Shown here: piece after piece, positions 24,663 to 33,320 of the stretch
How the letters are laid out: each line of letters opens with the position of its first letter
Position numbering within the stretch: position 1 is the stretch's first letter
Origin: an alpha proteobacterium AAP81b
Lineage (GTDB): Bacteria > Pseudomonadota > Alphaproteobacteria > Sphingomonadales > Sphingomonadaceae
DNA length: 38,308 bases
Assembly (NCBI GenBank): GCA_001295935.1
Contig: LJHX01000006.1
Location: 1-38,308, forward strand
Reading direction: 5' to 3'
The notes under the pieces: generated by a model
Databases searched by the model: none
What the model saw: only the letters and a program-made list of their open reading frames with translations
What the model was told of the DNA's origin: nothing
Program-made: the position numbers and the translations under genes

Positions 24663-25289
24663 ATGGACTTCGCAGCCACCTATCTGACCGCCGACGCCCT
24701 CGCCGCCTTCGGCCAGGTCGTCCTCATCGATGTCGTCCTCGCCGGGGACAATGCCATCGTCGTCGGCGCGCTTGCCGCGGGGTTGCCCCCCGACCAGCGC
24801 CGCAAGGTCATCCTGGTCGGCGTCGGCGCGGCGCTGGTGCTGCGCATCGGCTTTGCGCTCGTCGTCACCCAGTTGCTGCAGCTCGTCGGGCTGATCCTGG
24901 CGGGCGGGTTGCTGCTGCTCTGGGTGGCGTGGAAGATGTGGCGCGAACTGCACCACAGCGCGCCCGCCGGCGCCGACGAGCTGGCGGCACGCCCGCCGAA
25001 AAGCTTCGCCGCCACTGCCTGGCAGGTGGCGCTCGCCGATGTCTCGATGAGCCTCGACAATGTCCTCGCCGTCGCTGGCGCGGCGCGCCAGCACCCCGAG
25101 ATCATGGTGGTCGGGCTGCTGCTGTCGGTGGCGCTGATGGGGCTCGCCGCCAATGTCATCGCGCAATATATCGAGCGCTATCGCTGGATCGCTTATGTCG
25201 GGCTTCTGGTCATCGTCTATGTCGCCGGCAAAATGATCTGGGAAGGCTTCCACGAAGTCATGCCGATGGTCGAGCCGATGTTGAAGTAG
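24663..25289 (+). CDS. TerC-family integral membrane protein (YjbE type)
   Basis: This 208-residue membrane protein has about seven helices. It carries the two TerC signature segments, VVLAGDNAIVVGALA (residues about 25-39) and DVSMSLDNVLAVAG (about 126-139), whose acidic residues are thought to bind a divalent cation. Relatives export manganese or insert metal into secreted proteins; tellurite resistance is only the historic name. The ribosome site is AAGGCGG ahead of the ATG. No yybP-ykoY-like manganese riboswitch was recognised upstream. The 154 bases after it, up to the convergent oxidoreductase gene, contain a GTGGC/GCCAC stem and a weak GAAAA/TTTTC stem but no firm terminator. Confidence 0.88.
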   Translation: MDFAATYLTADALAAFGQVVLIDVVLAGDNAIVVGALAAGLPPDQRRKVILVGVGAALVLRIGFALVVTQLLQLVGLILAGGLLLLWVAWKMWRELHHSAPAGADELAARPPKSFAATAWQVALADVSMSLDNVLAVAGAARQHPEIMVVGLLLSVALMGLAANVIAQYIERYRWIAYVGLLVIVYVAGKMIWEGFHEVMPMVEPMLK

Positions 25290-25443
25290 GTGGAACGACT
25301 GTCCTACACCGGGGCGATTTGCTACAAGGGTGGACGTGGCTGGCTCGCGGGCCACCCGGCGGCTGCGCCAGGCGAGGCTCGTCGGACGGTATAGACTTGT
25401 TTTAGACTTCGACTGACAACGCTGAAAACAAACGGCTTTTCGG

Positions 25444-26409
25444 TTACGGTACCAGCACGGTCGACCCGCGGGTGGCGCGCGCTTCGAGATCGCGGTGCGC
25501 CGTCGCCGCTTCGATCAGGGGGTAGCGCTGGCCGATATCGACCTTGAGCACGCCCCGCGCGACGAGATCGAGGACGCGGCCGGCATGGGTGTCGATCTCG
25601 TCGCGATTGGTATAGTAATCGAACAACGTCGGCCGTGTCGCGAACAGCGAGCCCTTGCGCGACAAAATGCCGAAATCGACCGGCCCAACGGCGCCCGAGG
25701 CATTGCCATAGCTGATATGCAGCCCGCGGCGCTTGAGGCAATCGAGCGACATTTCCCAGGTCGCCTTGCCGACACCATCGAAGGTGACATCGACGCCGCG
25801 CCCTTGCGTGATCTCGCGCACCGCGGCGACGACGCCGTCGTTCTGGACAAGGCCATGGTCGGCGCCATGCGCCTCGGCGATCGCGACCTTCTCGGCCGAT
25901 CCGGCGACAGCGATCACATGCGCGCCGACATGCTTGAGCCATTGCACGAGCAGCTGGCCGACGCCGCCGGCGGCGGCATGAACCAGCGCCCATTGCCCCG
26001 CCTTGATGCGCGCGCAGCGCTCGACGAGGAATTCGGTGGTGCAGCCCTTGAGCAGCACTGCCGCCGCGACCTCGTCGCTGACACTGTCGGGGAGGACGAC
26101 GAGGCGATCGGCGGCGATGATCCGCGTCGTCGCATAGGCGCCGATCGGGCCCCAGCAATAGCCGACGCGCGTGCCCGGCGACAGGCTGACGCCGGCGCCG
26201 ACCGCTTCGACCACGCCGGCGGCCTCGAGGCCGAGACGGCTCGGCAGTGCCAGCGGATAAAGCCCCGAGCGGTGATAGGTATCGATGAAGTTGAGGCCGA
26301 CCGCGGTATGGCGGAGCAGGACTTCGCCGGGACCGGGGCTGCTGGGGGTATCGTCGACGATCGCGAGGACTTCGGGGCCTCCGGTCCGATCGCATTGCAC
26401 TGCCACCAT
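25444..26409 (-). CDS. Quinone oxidoreductase (NADPH), medium-chain dehydrogenase family
   Basis: This 321-residue cytoplasmic enzyme resembles QorA: GGPEVLAIVD, GEVLLRHTAVGLNFIDTYHRSGLYP, the nucleotide-binding loop AAAGGVGQLLVQWLKHVGA, and TFDGVGKATW. No zinc-binding cysteine cluster is present, as is normal for the quinone reductase branch. It reduces quinones with NADPH. The ATG at 26407-26409 gives the family N-terminus VAVQCDRTGGPEVL; the longer frame adds about 39 unsupported residues. It is divergent from the DUF6489 gene, with 143 bases between. Confidence 0.92.
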   Translation of the reverse strand: MVAVQCDRTGGPEVLAIVDDTPSSPGPGEVLLRHTAVGLNFIDTYHRSGLYPLALPSRLGLEAAGVVEAVGAGVSLSPGTRVGYCWGPIGAYATTRIIAADRLVVLPDSVSDEVAAAVLLKGCTTEFLVERCARIKAGQWALVHAAAGGVGQLLVQWLKHVGAHVIAVAGSAEKVAIAEAHGADHGLVQNDGVVAAVREITQGRGVDVTFDGVGKATWEMSLDCLKRRGLHISYGNASGAVGPVDFGILSRKGSLFATRPTLFDYYTNRDEIDTHAGRVLDLVARGVLKVDIGQRYPLIEAATAHRDLEARATRGSTVLVP

Positions 26410-26552
26410 CGGCCTGGTCCTTATGTTGCGCGGTAAGAGTCTGAAATGACGAGATTTGCCGACGAATCGCCAGGCGCTTGTAAGTGGTTGTGCCGCAAGG
26501 CTAAACTGGCAGCACGCCGCTGCCAAGCCAACAGGATCGGGCCTTTTCCACC

Positions 26553-26792
26553 ATGAAGATCAGCTTCGACATCGACTGCACCCCCGCCGAAGCCCGATCC
26601 TTCTTCGGCTTGCCCGACTTGACGCCAGTGCATGACGTCTATGTCGACAAAATGAAGTCGATGATCACCGATGGCATTGCGCCGGCCGAGTTCGAGCGGA
26701 TGATGCGGACCTGGATGCCGGGGATCTCCGAGAGCTTCGAGCAGTGGCAGAAACTGATGATGTCGGCGATCCCCAAGCCGCCGGTGGGTTGA
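26553..26792 (+). CDS. DUF6489-family small protein
   Basis: This 79-residue cytoplasmic protein begins [19 protein letters not shown], followed by [18 protein letters not shown] and a helical C-terminus. It matches the alphaproteobacterial family DUF6489, for which no function is known to me. It ends five bases before mnmE and is probably the first gene of the mnmE-mnmG-rsmG-parAB unit. The C-terminal tail is proline-rich (AIPKPPVG). Confidence 0.85.
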   Translation: MKISFDIDCTPAEARSFFGLPDLTPVHDVYVDKMKSMITDGIAPAEFERMMRTWMPGISESFEQWQKLMMSAIPKPPVG

Positions 26793-26797
26793 CCGCG

Positions 26798-28096
26798 ATG
26801 ACCGACACGATCGTCGCGCTGGCGTCGGGGCGACCGCCAGCGGCGATCGCCGTGGTGCGGGTTTCGGGACCCGGTGCCCATGCCGCGCTGGCGGCGCTCG
26901 CCGGCGCCGATCTGCCGCCGCCGCGCTACGCCGTGCTGCGACGCCTGACCGACCCCCGCGACGGCAGCCGCCTCGACGATGCGCTGGTGCTGCGCTTTGC
27001 CGCGCCGGCAAGCGCCACCGGCGAGGACGTCGCCGAGCTTCACCTCCACGGCGGCAGCGCGGTGGTCGCCGGGGTGATCGCCGCGCTGACGGTCCAGCCC
27101 GGCGTGCGGCTTGCGCGACCGGGCGAGTTCACGCGGCGCAGCTTCGCCAGTGGCCGGCTCGACCTCGCCCAGGTCGAGGGCCTTGCCGATCTGATCGCCG
27201 CCGAGACCGCGGCGCAGCGCGGCCAGGCGCTGGCGCTGGCGGGGGGCGCGCTGAGCCGCGTTGCCGAGTCGTGGCGCGAGCGCTGCCTCGACATCCTAGC
27301 CGAGGCCGAGGCGGCGCTCGACTTCGCCGAGGACGAGTCCGATGTCGCCGCGCGGTTGGCGCAGGCAACGCAAGCCAGCCTGGCGGGAATGGCCGACGCC
27401 CTCGACGCGCTGCTCGCCGACGCTGGCCGCGCCGCGCGCCTGCGCGACGGGCTGACCATCGTCGTCAGCGGGCCGCCCAACGTCGGCAAGTCGAGCCTGG
27501 TCAATGCCTTGGCACGACGCGACGCGGCGATCGTCACGCCGCTGCCGGGGACGACGCGCGACGCAATCGAGGTGCCGATCGATCTCGACGGCGTGGCGGC
27601 GGTGCTGGTCGACACTGCCGGGCTTCGCGACACCGACGACCCGATCGAGGCCCAGGGCATCCGCCGGGCGCGGGCGCGGGCGGCGGACGCCGATCTGGTG
27701 CTTGTCGTGAGCGATGCGGCCCCGCCCGTATCGACCGACAACGTGGCGAGCCTGACTGTCATTACCAAGCACGACCTCGGTACAGTCGCTCCACCTACAG
27801 CTGTGCATGTTTCCGCGCTCAGCGGTCATGGCATGGCCGAGCTGCGTGACCGACTCGCGCGGTGGGCAGCGCAGGCCGTCCGTCCCGGCGAGGCGGCGCT
27901 GCTTGGCCACACCCGCCACCGCGAAGCCTTTTCCATCGCCGCTACAACGCTGCGCGGCGCCGCTGCGACGGATGACGACGTCCTCCGCGCCGAGCAGCTT
28001 CGCGCCGCCGCACACGCCTTTGGCAGCATCTCGGGTCGGGTCGGGGTGGAGGATGTCCTCGATCGCATCTTCGCGCGCTTCTGCATCGGTAAATAG
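26798..28096 (+). CDS. mnmE: tRNA modification GTPase MnmE (TrmE)
   Basis: This 432-residue GTPase works with MnmG to add the carboxymethylaminomethyl group at wobble uridine 34 of certain tRNAs. The N-terminal folate-binding domain has [29 protein letters not shown] and [27 protein letters not shown]. The G domain has [14 protein letters not shown] (G1), [17 protein letters not shown] (G3) and TKHD (G4). The C-terminus ends with the catalytic FCIGK. The ATG at 26798 gives the expected N-terminus. A parS-like palindrome lies immediately after the stop. Confidence 0.96.
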   Translation: MTDTIVALASGRPPAAIAVVRVSGPGAHAALAALAGADLPPPRYAVLRRLTDPRDGSRLDDALVLRFAAPASATGEDVAELHLHGGSAVVAGVIAALTVQPGVRLARPGEFTRRSFASGRLDLAQVEGLADLIAAETAAQRGQALALAGGALSRVAESWRERCLDILAEAEAALDFAEDESDVAARLAQATQASLAGMADALDALLADAGRAARLRDGLTIVVSGPPNVGKSSLVNALARRDAAIVTPLPGTTRDAIEVPIDLDGVAAVLVDTAGLRDTDDPIEAQGIRRARARAADADLVLVVSDAAPPVSTDNVASLTVITKHDLGTVAPPTAVHVSALSGHGMAELRDRLARWAAQAVRPGEAALLGHTRHREAFSIAATTLRGAAATDDDVLRAEQLRAAAHAFGSISGRVGVEDVLDRIFARFCIGK

Positions 28097-28111
28097 GTTC
28101 CACGTGGAACA
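28096..28111. promoter_or_regulatory. Near-consensus parS site between mnmE and mnmG
   Basis: GGTTCCACGTGGAACA contains the perfect 14-base palindrome GTTCCACGTGGAAC and fits the parS consensus TGTTYCACGTGRAACA at all but the first base. It starts on the last base of the mnmE stop codon. ParB from 31387-32265 is the expected ligand. Together with the exact site at 30028 it marks the ParB-loading region of the chromosome. Confidence 0.8.
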
Positions 28112-28148
28112 TCTGGCCGTCGGCGCTCGCTTCGCCTATGCACAGCCA

Positions 28149-29996
28149 ATGCGCGAATCGCGAGACTTCGACGTGCTGGTCGTCGGCGCCGGCCACGCCG
28201 GCTGTGAGGCGGCGGCGGCGGCAGGGCGGCGCGGCGCCCGCGTCGCCCTGCTGACGCTCGACGCCGCCGATCCCGGCACGCTGTCGTGCAACCCTGCCGT
28301 CGGCGGCATTGGCAAGGGCCATATCGTCGGCGAGATCGAAGCGCTCGGCGGCATCATGGGCCGGGTGACGGATCGGGCACGCCTGCAAGCGCGCGTCCTC
28401 AACCGCTCCAAGGGGCCGGCAATGCAGGGGCCGCGTGCCCAGGTCGATCGTCGCCGCTATCGCGCCGCCATGGCACGGGCTCTTGCCGACTTTCCCACGC
28501 TCGCAGTCCTGACCGCCGAAGCAACCGGCCTGCTCGTCGAAGGCGGCGCGATTGTCGGGCTGCAGACGGCCGACGGCGCGATCCGCGGCGGCGCCGTCGT
28601 GTTGACCACCGGCACCTTCCTCGGCGGCGTCATCCACATCGGCGACCGGCGCCTTGCTGGCGGCCGTAGCGGTGCCGCGGCGTCACGGCTCGGCGAGGAT
28701 CTACGCGCGCTGGGCTTGCCGGTGGCGCGCCTCAAAACCGGCACCCCGCCACGCCTCGACGCGCGCAGCATCGACTGGAGCCGCCTCGGCTGGCAGCATG
28801 GCGACCGCGACGATCCCCGGTTCGGCACCGCAATGGGCCCGGCAACACCGCCGATTCCCTGCGCCATAACCCGCACCAACCCACGGACGCACACCATCAT
28901 CCGCGCCAATCTTGCTCGCTCGGCACTCTATGGCGGCCATATCGACTCGGTCGGCCCGCGCTATTGCCCGTCGATTGAGGACAAGATCGTGCGCTTCGGC
29001 GACCGCGACGGCCATCAGATCTTCCTCGAACCCGAGGGCTATGACGACATCACCGTTTATCCCAATGGCCTCTCGACCTCCCTCCCCGCCGATGTCCAGG
29101 CGGCCTTCATCGCGTCGATCGAGGGGCTCGAAAGCGCGCGCATACTGCGACCGGGCTATGCCATCGAATATGATCATGTCGATCCGCGCGCCCTCGATTC
29201 TACCCTGGCGGTGACGGCGCTGCCCGGGCTCTACCTCGCCGGCCAGATCAACGGCACCACCGGCTATGAGGAAGCCGCTGGCCAAGGCCTCGTCGCCGGA
29301 GCCAATGCCGCGGCGCATTCGCTCGGACTTGAGGTACTGCGCATCGATCGCACCGAGGCCTATCTGGGGGTCATGATCGACGATCTGACCACCCAGGGAG
29401 TCAGCGAGCCCTATCGCATGTTCACCTCGCGCGCCGAGTATCGCCTGCGCCTGCGCATCGACAATGCCCGCGAGCGACTGACGCCCAAGGGCATCGCGCT
29501 GGGCCTTGTCAGCGCGAGTGATGCCGATCACTTCACATCGACGCAGGCCGAGCGCGCCGGGGCGCGCGCCTTGCTCGACACCCTCACCGCATCACCGACA
29601 CGCGTTGCCGCTGCCGGCGGCGATGTCGGGCAGGATGGCATCGTTCGCTCGGCCTTTGCCTGGCTGCGCTTTCCCGCGGTGACGACCGATCTTGCCCGCG
29701 TCATCTGGCCCGAACTGACGGCGCTTCCCCAACCGCTGCTCGCCTCGCTGGCAGTCGACGCCAACTACGCCGCCTATCTCGACCGGCAGGACAGCGACAT
29801 TGCCGCGCTGCGCCGCGATCAGGGGTTGCAGCTCTTCCCCGGCCTCGACTTCGCCAGAGTCCCCGGCCTCAGCCACGAAATGGCCGAGCGCCTTGCCGCC
29901 GCCAACCCCGACACCCTCGGAGCGGCAAGCCGCGTCGCGGGGGTCACCCCCGCAGCGTTGGTCGCGCTGCTGCCTTTTACACGGAAGGCCGCGTGA
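28149..29996 (+). CDS. mnmG: tRNA uridine-5-carboxymethylaminomethyl(34) synthesis enzyme MnmG (GidA)
   Basis: This 615-residue FAD enzyme partners with MnmE. The N-terminal dinucleotide loop is VVGAGHAGCEAAAA, followed by LSCNPAVGGIGKGHIVGEIEALGG and LNRSKGPAMQGPRAQ. Later motifs are LTTGTFLGG, RLKTGTPPRLD, GPRYCPSIEDKIVRF, GQINGTTGYEEAAGQGL and FTSRAEYRLRLR. The ATG at 28149 is the last one giving an intact FAD loop and has no clear ribosome site; the leader holds the parS-like palindrome. Its stop codon overlaps the rsmG GTG (GTGA). Confidence 0.95.
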   Translation: MRESRDFDVLVVGAGHAGCEAAAAAGRRGARVALLTLDAADPGTLSCNPAVGGIGKGHIVGEIEALGGIMGRVTDRARLQARVLNRSKGPAMQGPRAQVDRRRYRAAMARALADFPTLAVLTAEATGLLVEGGAIVGLQTADGAIRGGAVVLTTGTFLGGVIHIGDRRLAGGRSGAAASRLGEDLRALGLPVARLKTGTPPRLDARSIDWSRLGWQHGDRDDPRFGTAMGPATPPIPCAITRTNPRTHTIIRANLARSALYGGHIDSVGPRYCPSIEDKIVRFGDRDGHQIFLEPEGYDDITVYPNGLSTSLPADVQAAFIASIEGLESARILRPGYAIEYDHVDPRALDSTLAVTALPGLYLAGQINGTTGYEEAAGQGLVAGANAAAHSLGLEVLRIDRTEAYLGVMIDDLTTQGVSEPYRMFTSRAEYRLRLRIDNARERLTPKGIALGLVSASDADHFTSTQAERAGARALLDTLTASPTRVAAAGGDVGQDGIVRSAFAWLRFPAVTTDLARVIWPELTALPQPLLASLAVDANYAAYLDRQDSDIAALRRDQGLQLFPGLDFARVPGLSHEMAERLAAANPDTLGAASRVAGVTPAALVALLPFTRKAA

Positions 29997-30607
29997 TCGA
30001 TCGCGACGCGTTTGCAGCGCGTTTCGATGTTTCACGTGAAACACTCGCCGCGCTAGACACTTATGCCACGCTGCTCGCCGAATGGCAGACGCGAATGAAT
30101 CTCGTCGGACCGAGCACCCTGCCGCACCTATGGGATCGCCACTTCGCCGATTCGGCGCAGCTCCTTGGCCTCGACGGGACGGGAAAAGCCTGGCTCGACA
30201 TCGGCACCGGCGCCGGCTTTCCCGGCCTGATCATTGCCGTCCTCGACCCCGCCGCCCGCGTCACCCTGGTCGAATCGATCGCCAAGAAGTGCCGCTTTCT
30301 TGCCGAAGTCAGCGCCAGCCTCGGCCTCGGCAATCGCGTCACCATCGAGAACCGCCGCGTCGAATCCCTGCCCCGCCAACGCTTCGACATCATCACCGCC
30401 CGCGCCCTTGCCGCCCTCGACCGGCTTTTCGACTGGAGCCTCGGTTTTGCCGGCCCACAGACGCAATGGCTGCTTCCCAAAGGCGCGCGCTTCGCGGAAG
30501 AATTGGCGCGCGCCGAAGAACGATTCGCCTTCGACCATCGCCTGGTTCCGAGCCTCACCGACCCCCAGGCCCGGATCGTCATCGCCACTGGAGTGCGCCG
30601 CCGATGA
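29993..30607 (+). CDS. rsmG: 16S rRNA (guanine-N7) methyltransferase RsmG (GidB)
   Basis: This 204-residue methyltransferase modifies G527 of 16S rRNA. The N-terminal FDVSRETLAALDTYATLLAEWQTRMNLVGPST is typical, followed by WDRHFADSAQL, the SAM loop WLDIGTGAGFPGL, LVESIAKKCRFL, and ITARALAAL. The GTG start overlaps the mnmG stop by four bases, and its own stop overlaps the parA ATG. Codons 12-17 contain an exact parS site, so the coding sequence doubles as a ParB binding site. Confidence 0.95.
   Translation: MIDRDAFAARFDVSRETLAALDTYATLLAEWQTRMNLVGPSTLPHLWDRHFADSAQLLGLDGTGKAWLDIGTGAGFPGLIIAVLDPAARVTLVESIAKKCRFLAEVSASLGLGNRVTIENRRVESLPRQRFDIITARALAALDRLFDWSLGFAGPQTQWLLPKGARFAEELARAEERFAFDHRLVPSLTDPQARIVIATGVRRR
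30028..30043. promoter_or_regulatory. Consensus parS site inside rsmG
   Basis: TGTTTCACGTGAAACA matches the 16-base bacterial parS consensus exactly, and is a perfect palindrome. It encodes residues 12-17 of RsmG (D-V-S-R-E-T), the conserved segment often carrying such a site in this gene. It lies 576 bases before parA. ParB would load here and spread as a CTP-dependent clamp. Confidence 0.95.
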
Positions 30608-31386
30608 TCATCGCCATCGCCAACCAGAAAGGCGGAGTCGGCAAGACCACCACCGCGATCAACCTGGCGACGGCGCTGGCCGCCGCCGGCAAGTCGGTGC
30701 TCGTCGTCGATTGCGATCCCCAGGGCAATGCCTCGACCGGCCTTGGCATCGATCGCCGCAATCGTGCCGTCTCGACCTATGAACTGCTGATCGGCGCCGC
30801 TGCTCCCGCCGACGCCATTCGCGCCACCGCGGTCCCCGGCCTCAGCATCATCCCCGCCAGCGCCGCCCTGTCGGGCGCCGAAGTCGAGCTGATCGACCTC
30901 GACCGCCGTACCCATCGCCTCGCCGATCTCCTCGCCGCGGCGCCGCATTTCGACCATGTCCTCATCGACTGCCCGCCGTCGCTCGGCCTGCTTACCGTCA
31001 ACGCGCTCGTTGCCGCGGACCGAGTCCTGGTGCCGCTGCAGTGCGAGTTCTTCGCGCTGGAAGGGCTCAGCCAGTTGCTCGGCACCATCGAGCGCGTCCG
31101 CGGCGGCCTCAACCCGCATCTCGCGCTGCTCGGCATCGTTCTGACCATGGTCGATCGCCGCAACCGCCTGACCGATCATGTTTCGGACGACGTCCGCGCC
31201 GTCATGGGCGACAAGGTCTTCGCCACGACGATTCCGCGCAATGTCCGGCTTTCCGAAGCGCCGAGCCACGGCCTGCCGGCACTGCTCTACGACAATCGCT
31301 GTGCCGGCTCGGAAGCCTATGTCGCGCTGGCACGCGAGCTGCTGGCGCGCATCGGCCAATCGAACATTTTGGAAACGGCAGCGTAG
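30604..31386 (+). CDS. parA: Chromosome partitioning ATPase ParA (Soj)
   Basis: This 260-residue Walker-type ATPase drives segregation of the replicated origin by interaction with ParB. The deviant Walker A motif is NQKGGVGKTTTAINLA (residues about 7-22), with VDCDPQGNAS and the Walker B-like VLIDCPPSLGLLTVNAL. The C-terminal region FATTIPRNVRLSEAPSHGLPALLYD is typical of chromosomal ParA. It lacks the N-terminal DNA-binding domain of plasmid ParA types. The start overlaps rsmG and parB begins on the base after its stop. Confidence 0.96.
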   Translation: MIIAIANQKGGVGKTTTAINLATALAAAGKSVLVVDCDPQGNASTGLGIDRRNRAVSTYELLIGAAAPADAIRATAVPGLSIIPASAALSGAEVELIDLDRRTHRLADLLAAAPHFDHVLIDCPPSLGLLTVNALVAADRVLVPLQCEFFALEGLSQLLGTIERVRGGLNPHLALLGIVLTMVDRRNRLTDHVSDDVRAVMGDKVFATTIPRNVRLSEAPSHGLPALLYDNRCAGSEAYVALARELLARIGQSNILETAA

Positions 31387-32265
31387 ATGGTTGAAAAGAA
31401 ACGAGCAACCGGGCTCGGCCGGGGCCTGTCGGCGTTGCTGGAAGATGTGCGGGTGCCGGCCGACGCCAATGCCCCCGGCGTTGCCAAGCTCGCGGTCGCC
31501 GACATCGTTGCCAACCCCGATCAGCCGCGCCGCCAGTTCACCCCCGAGGCGATGGACGAGCTCATCGCCTCGGTGCGCGCCCATGGCGTGCTGCAGCCGA
31601 TCCTGGTGCGACCGATCGCCGGCGAGCGCTACGAAATCGTCGCCGGCGAGCGCCGCTGGCGGGCCGCCCAGGCCGCCGGGCTGCACGAGATCCCCGCCGT
31701 CGTTCGCAGCCTCGAAGCCGGCCAGGCCTTTCAGATCGCCATCATCGAGAACATCCAGCGCAGCGACCTGAACGCCATCGAGGAAGCGCGCAGCTTCCGC
31801 CGCCTGATCGAGGAGTTCGGCCATACCCAGGCCGAACTCGGCAGCATCGTCGGCAAATCGCGCAGCCATGTCGCCAATCTGCTGCGCCTGCTCGACCTGC
31901 CAACCGCGGTGCAGACGCTGGTCGAGGAAGGCCAGCTCGCCATGGGCCACGCTCGCGCCGTTGCGGGCGCCGCCGATCCCGAAGCGCTGGCGCGGCGCGC
32001 GGTCGCCGAAGGGCTGTCGGTGCGCGCCGTCGAGCAACTTGCCGCCGGCCGCATCAAGCCGGGGCCGCGCCATGGCCTCAGCGTCGCGCCGGCGACCAAC
32101 AATGATCCCAATATCGAAGCACTCGAGCAGAATCTCGCCGAAGGCATCGGCATGCCGGTGGCGCTGGCGATGGGACCCGGCGGGGTGAGCGGCAGCCTGA
32201 CGGTGCGTTTCGCCGATCTCGATCAACTCGATTGGCTTTGCGCCCGGCTTGGGGTTGCCGGATAG
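31387..32265 (+). CDS. parB: Chromosome partitioning protein ParB (Spo0J)
   Basis: This 292-residue CTP-dependent DNA clamp binds parS. A lysine/arginine-rich N-terminus with LGRGLSALLED contains the ParA-activating segment. The N-terminal domain follows, with PRRQFTPEAMDELIASVRAHGVLQPILVRP and the CTP-binding box AGERRWRAAQAAGL. Next come IENIQRSDLNAIEEA, the helix-turn-helix TQAELGSIVGKSRSHVANLLRLLDLP (about residues 142-167), and a C-terminal dimerisation domain ending with SLTVRFADLDQLDWL. It is complete. Its stop is 14 bases from the end of the convergent diheme cytochrome gene. Confidence 0.96.
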   Translation: MVEKKRATGLGRGLSALLEDVRVPADANAPGVAKLAVADIVANPDQPRRQFTPEAMDELIASVRAHGVLQPILVRPIAGERYEIVAGERRWRAAQAAGLHEIPAVVRSLEAGQAFQIAIIENIQRSDLNAIEEARSFRRLIEEFGHTQAELGSIVGKSRSHVANLLRLLDLPTAVQTLVEEGQLAMGHARAVAGAADPEALARRAVAEGLSVRAVEQLAAGRIKPGPRHGLSVAPATNNDPNIEALEQNLAEGIGMPVALAMGPGGVSGSLTVRFADLDQLDWLCARLGVAG

Positions 32266-32279
32266 GCCCCGCCGTTTGG

Positions 32280-33320
32280 CTATTGCGGCAAGCTCGCCAC
32301 ATAGCGCCGCAGCAACGCCAGCCCTTCTTCGTGCACCACGGTCCGGCCAAACTGCGGCATCATCACGCCGGGCTCGATCGATGCCATGCGGCTGACCAGG
32401 ATCGAGCCATCAGGATCGCCGGGCTTGATGCTGAACTCGGCAGTGCCTGAGGCGCGTCCGGCGGCGACAGGTCGTTTGTAGATGCCCTGGTGCGCCGGCG
32501 AGACTTCGTCGTGCTGCAGGTACAGCCCCGAGTTCGATGCGAAGCCGGCGGGCGAGTGGCAATGGCCGCAATTGACGTCGAGATAGGCGCGCGCGCGGGC
32601 GGCGAGCGGTGCCGCGGTATCGTCCCAGCGCGCCAGGCGCGGCGCATCGGCGGGGACCTGGTCGAGGCGGCCGGCCTGCGCCCAGGCAAGCAGTTGCGAA
32701 GCGCCATGGCCGTCGAGCCCGCCGTTGAGATTGCCGGCGGTCGGCCCGATCGGGGTGACGGCGCCCGATTGCTGATGGCATTGCTTGCACTGGTTGACGT
32801 TGGGGACAGCGTAATCGAGGTCGCGCCGCTGGCCGGCGGCATCGATGAAGCTGACGGGGATACGCGCGCCGGTGCGCTTCAGCTCGGCGTCGCTGCCATC
32901 GGCGTTCCAGACATAGGACAGCGGCACCCAGCCCGAAGCGCGGCGCACCAGCAGGCGCGTTTCGACGATGCGCAGATCCTTGGCCGGCGCGCGGAAATCG
33001 GCGGGAAAGGCGAAGCTCTTGACGATCGCCGTGCCGACCGGGAAGTCGAGCACACCCTTGGCGGTATAGGTCGCCTTGGTGCCGGGCGGCAGCCAGACGT
33101 AACGCAGCTTCTCGGCATAGTCGCTGAACAGCGGCGTGTTGAGTGTGTAGCGGGTCAACCCCGGCGCCGGGACACGCCCACGGCCGTCGGCGAAGAAGCG
33201 GTATTCCGAAAGTTTCAGCGCGGGCATCGCATCGGCCAAGCGTGCGCTATCGACCAACGGCGCCGGCGCGGCGCCCAGCGCCAGCAACGCCGTGACCGCC
33301 GCGAACGACAGCCGCCTCAT
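32280..33320 (-). CDS. SO2930-family diheme c-type cytochrome
   Basis: This 346-residue exported protein has a signal peptide (MRRLSFAAVTALLALGAAP) and two heme-binding motifs, CKQCH (residues about 184-188) and CGHCH (about 244-248). It has the conserved N-terminal LSEYRFFADGRGRVPAPGLTRYTLNTPLFSDYAEKLRYVWLP segment. It resembles the TIGR03806 (HNE_0200/SO2930) family, described beside beta-helix proteins of TIGR03805, as here. The redox partner is unknown. The ATG at 33318-33320 overlaps the beta-helix stop codon (ATGA), so the pair is translationally coupled; the longer frame is antisense-like. Confidence 0.88.
   Translation of the reverse strand: MRRLSFAAVTALLALGAAPAPLVDSARLADAMPALKLSEYRFFADGRGRVPAPGLTRYTLNTPLFSDYAEKLRYVWLPPGTKATYTAKGVLDFPVGTAIVKSFAFPADFRAPAKDLRIVETRLLVRRASGWVPLSYVWNADGSDAELKRTGARIPVSFIDAAGQRRDLDYAVPNVNQCKQCHQQSGAVTPIGPTAGNLNGGLDGHGASQLLAWAQAGRLDQVPADAPRLARWDDTAAPLAARARAYLDVNCGHCHSPAGFASNSGLYLQHDEVSPAHQGIYKRPVAAGRASGTAEFSIKPGDPDGSILVSRMASIEPGVMMPQFGRTVVHEEGLALLRRYVASLPQ

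Noticed and set aside
25421-25443. GAAAA/TTTTC stem as a terminator between terC and the oxidoreductase
   Set aside because: The stem is only five A-T-rich pairs and no proper U-tract follows, so it is too weak to call.
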